The notes under the pieces were generated by a model, which was given only the letters and a program-made list of their open reading frames with translations, made no database searches and was not told where the DNA came from. This document shows, piece by piece, positions 4,208-5,047 of a DNA stretch of 5,047 bases; the first letter of the stretch is position 1; the number at the start of each line of letters is the position of its first letter. A program made the position numbers and the translations under genes. The DNA is from Syntrophobacterales bacterium (GTDB lineage: Bacteria; Desulfobacterota; Desulfobaccia; Desulfobaccales; 0-14-0-80-60-11): NCBI GenBank assembly GCA_020052215.1, contig JAGVPN010000448.1, positions 1 to 5,047 of the forward strand, written 5' to 3'.

Positions 4208-4990
4208 ATGGAGAGATCGGGGTTAAGGCGTTTGCTCGCTCTTGGGATTGCAGTCGGCTGCTTGCTGACGGCCACGTCCCCTGCGTCTTCTGCGGTGATT
4301 GATCTGGGGTACCTGAGTGGGGACCGTACAAGCTGGGCTACTGCCATAAGTGATAACGGCAATTATATCGCCGGCATCTCGCAAGGCTCGGACTATTCGG
4401 GACATGCCTTTCTTTATTCCAACGGCGGCATGACTGACCTAGGATTTAATGCCAATTGGATTAATGTTGTTGATAACACGGGGCAAATATGGGGAACCAC
4501 CAGCGCCGGTGAAGTCTTCCGTTACTCCAATGGAGTCATGACCGATCTGGGCACCTTTGGGGTTTCCGGTTTTGGTGGTCTGAGACACATAAATAATAGT
4601 GGCCAGATCGCCTATACCTCTGATGTCTCAGGAAATTCCCATGCCTTCCTTTATTCCGCCGGAGTGAGGACTGATTTAGGCACCTCCGGGGGAAGTTCGA
4701 GTGTGGCCCGCAATATTAATAACAGCGGCCAAGTAGTTGGCTACTCGAGCGCCGCCGACGGACAACATGTATTTTTATATTCCGCTGGCGTCATGACCGA
4801 TCTCGGATTAGGTTCTGATGCCCTGATCAATAATAATGGCCAGGTTTTTTTTAGACGTTGTATTTCAGATATAGGGCATGCCTTCCTATATTCCGGCGGT
4901 TCTTTGACCGACCTTGGTATTTTCCGTAATCCGGGCGAATTAATAGGTTTTACGCTTATTGCCATTGCTCCGAAAATAAGCTATAATTAA
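4208..4990 (+). CDS. Exported HAF-repeat protein under riboswitch control
   Basis: A 260-residue protein. Residues 1-29 form a signal peptide: MERSGLRR, a hydrophobic core LLALGIAVGCLL, then a likely cut after SPASSA (29). The rest is made of HAF repeats, a family of predicted extracellular proteins. The element HAFLYS-(x)G-(x)2-TDLG occurs at about 66-80, 102-116, 145-159, 187-201 and 224-238, with linkers INNSGQI/V at 128, 170 and 207, so it probably folds as stacked beta blades. Binding partner and function are unknown. The fifth linker is degenerate (QVFFRRCIS at 212-220, over eight T in the DNA), and the last 22 residues (ending FTLIAIAPKISYN) do not follow the repeat. No PEP-CTERM or other anchor is seen. 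Truncation is possible, with members often longer. The base composition is more AT-rich than the genes to the left, which suggests a different history. The upstream aptamer implies control by a cyclic dinucleotide. Confidence 0.85.
   Translation: MERSGLRRLLALGIAVGCLLTATSPASSAVIDLGYLSGDRTSWATAISDNGNYIAGISQGSDYSGHAFLYSNGGMTDLGFNANWINVVDNTGQIWGTTSAGEVFRYSNGVMTDLGTFGVSGFGGLRHINNSGQIAYTSDVSGNSHAFLYSAGVRTDLGTSGGSSSVARNINNSGQVVGYSSAADGQHVFLYSAGVMTDLGLGSDALINNNGQVFFRRCISDIGHAFLYSGGSLTDLGIFRNPGELIGFTLIAIAPKISYN
4403..4921 (+). repeat. Five HAF coding repeats
   Basis: Within the exported protein gene, the unit coding H-A-F-L-Y-S-x-G-x-x-T-D-L-G recurs five times at irregular spacings (start-to-start 36, 43, 42 and 37 codons). 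Copies 1, 3 and 5 keep HAFLY; copy 2 reads EVFRY and copy 4 HVFLY. DNA between copies has diverged (for example TATTCC and TACTCC for Y-S), so these are old protein repeats rather than recent tandem duplications. Confidence 0.85.
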
Positions 4991-5005
4991 CTAAATTAAT
5001 TAGCT
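4979..5005. repeat. AT-rich inverted repeat at the HAF stop codon
   Basis: AGCTATAATTAA (4979-4990, including the TAA stop) is complementary to TTAATTAGCT (4996-5005) except for two extra bases, around a CTAAA loop. It is AT-rich and has no U-run, so it is a weak hairpin at best. It may be a minor transcript end or stability element between the HAF gene and the next start. Confidence 0.35.
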
Positions 5006-5021
5006 AAATGGAGCAATTATT

Positions 5022-5047
5022 GTGCAACAAGAAAACTTGAGTCTCCT
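5022..5047 (+). CDS. Possible start of a following gene (cut by window edge)
   Basis: GTG at 5022 is preceded by GGAG (5010-5013) at eight bases. It opens a frame reading (V/M)QQENLSL to the window end. It is 31 bases after the HAF stop, on the same strand, so it would be cotranscribed if real. The alternative ATG at 5008 runs only ten codons before a stop (5038-5040). Eight codons are too few to assign a family. Confidence 0.3.

Noticed and set aside
3996..4226. Plus-strand open frames across the riboswitch, including a short one from ATG 4191
   Set aside because: They cover the structured aptamer, lack a ribosome site and overlap the HAF start out of frame.
4221..4270. Lipoprotein signal at AVGC (Cys18) of the HAF protein
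   Set aside because: The residue at -3 is Ala rather than the usual Leu, and the hydrophobic core continues past the cysteine to a normal SSA cleavage site.
1..5047. CRISPR array, tRNA or rRNA genes
   Set aside because: No direct repeats with regular spacers, no cloverleaf and no rRNA signature found on either strand.

Overview
The window looks like chromosomal DNA from a GC-rich Gram-negative bacterium. A member of the Desulfobacterota (the old Deltaproteobacteria) is my best guess. That rests on the style of the c-di-GMP-type riboswitch, which closely resembles Geobacter examples I remember, and on the gene mix: a short zinc-finger DnaJ, a B12-type radical SAM enzyme, YggT/DUF167 and a secreted HAF-repeat protein. 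It also rests on small GC-rich palindromic spacer repeats. No marker gene is present, so the assignment is tentative.

Left part (1-2053, all genes on the minus strand, GC-rich). Read in transcription order: a promoter with a perfect -35 (2024-2053) drives yggT (1988-1689, two-helix membrane protein) and then a DUF167/YggU gene (1669-1367). A second promoter (1298-1326) lies between DUF167 and a class A DnaJ co-chaperone gene (1235-189). The DnaJ stop overlaps the start of a B12-binding radical SAM gene (192-1, cut by the window edge) in an ATGA overlap, so these two are probably translationally coupled.

Middle (1989-2380) is a divergent intergenic region. It holds the yggT promoter, an orphan plus-strand intrinsic terminator (2102-2131) with no gene before it, and two compact hairpin repeats (2257-2274 and 2292-2312). 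A plus-strand 12-helix MFS exporter follows (2381-3661). Its stop codon lies inside its own intrinsic terminator (3642-3678).

Right part (3662-5047) is visibly more AT-rich. A non-coding stretch of about 345 bases carries a long imperfect inverted repeat (3737-3779). It leads into a GEMM-I riboswitch aptamer (about 4025-4114) that recognises a cyclic dinucleotide. The aptamer sits upstream of a strong Shine-Dalgarno and a gene for a signal-peptide-bearing protein with five HAF repeats (4208-4990). The layout implies that a cyclic-dinucleotide second messenger, by sequence more likely c-di-GMP than cGAMP, controls production of an exported repeat protein. The HAF protein ends abruptly with no visible sorting tail. 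A possible next gene starts with GTG at 5022 and runs off the window.

The most interesting unit is the riboswitch plus HAF-repeat gene. The left-hand genes are ordinary housekeeping or accessory genes.
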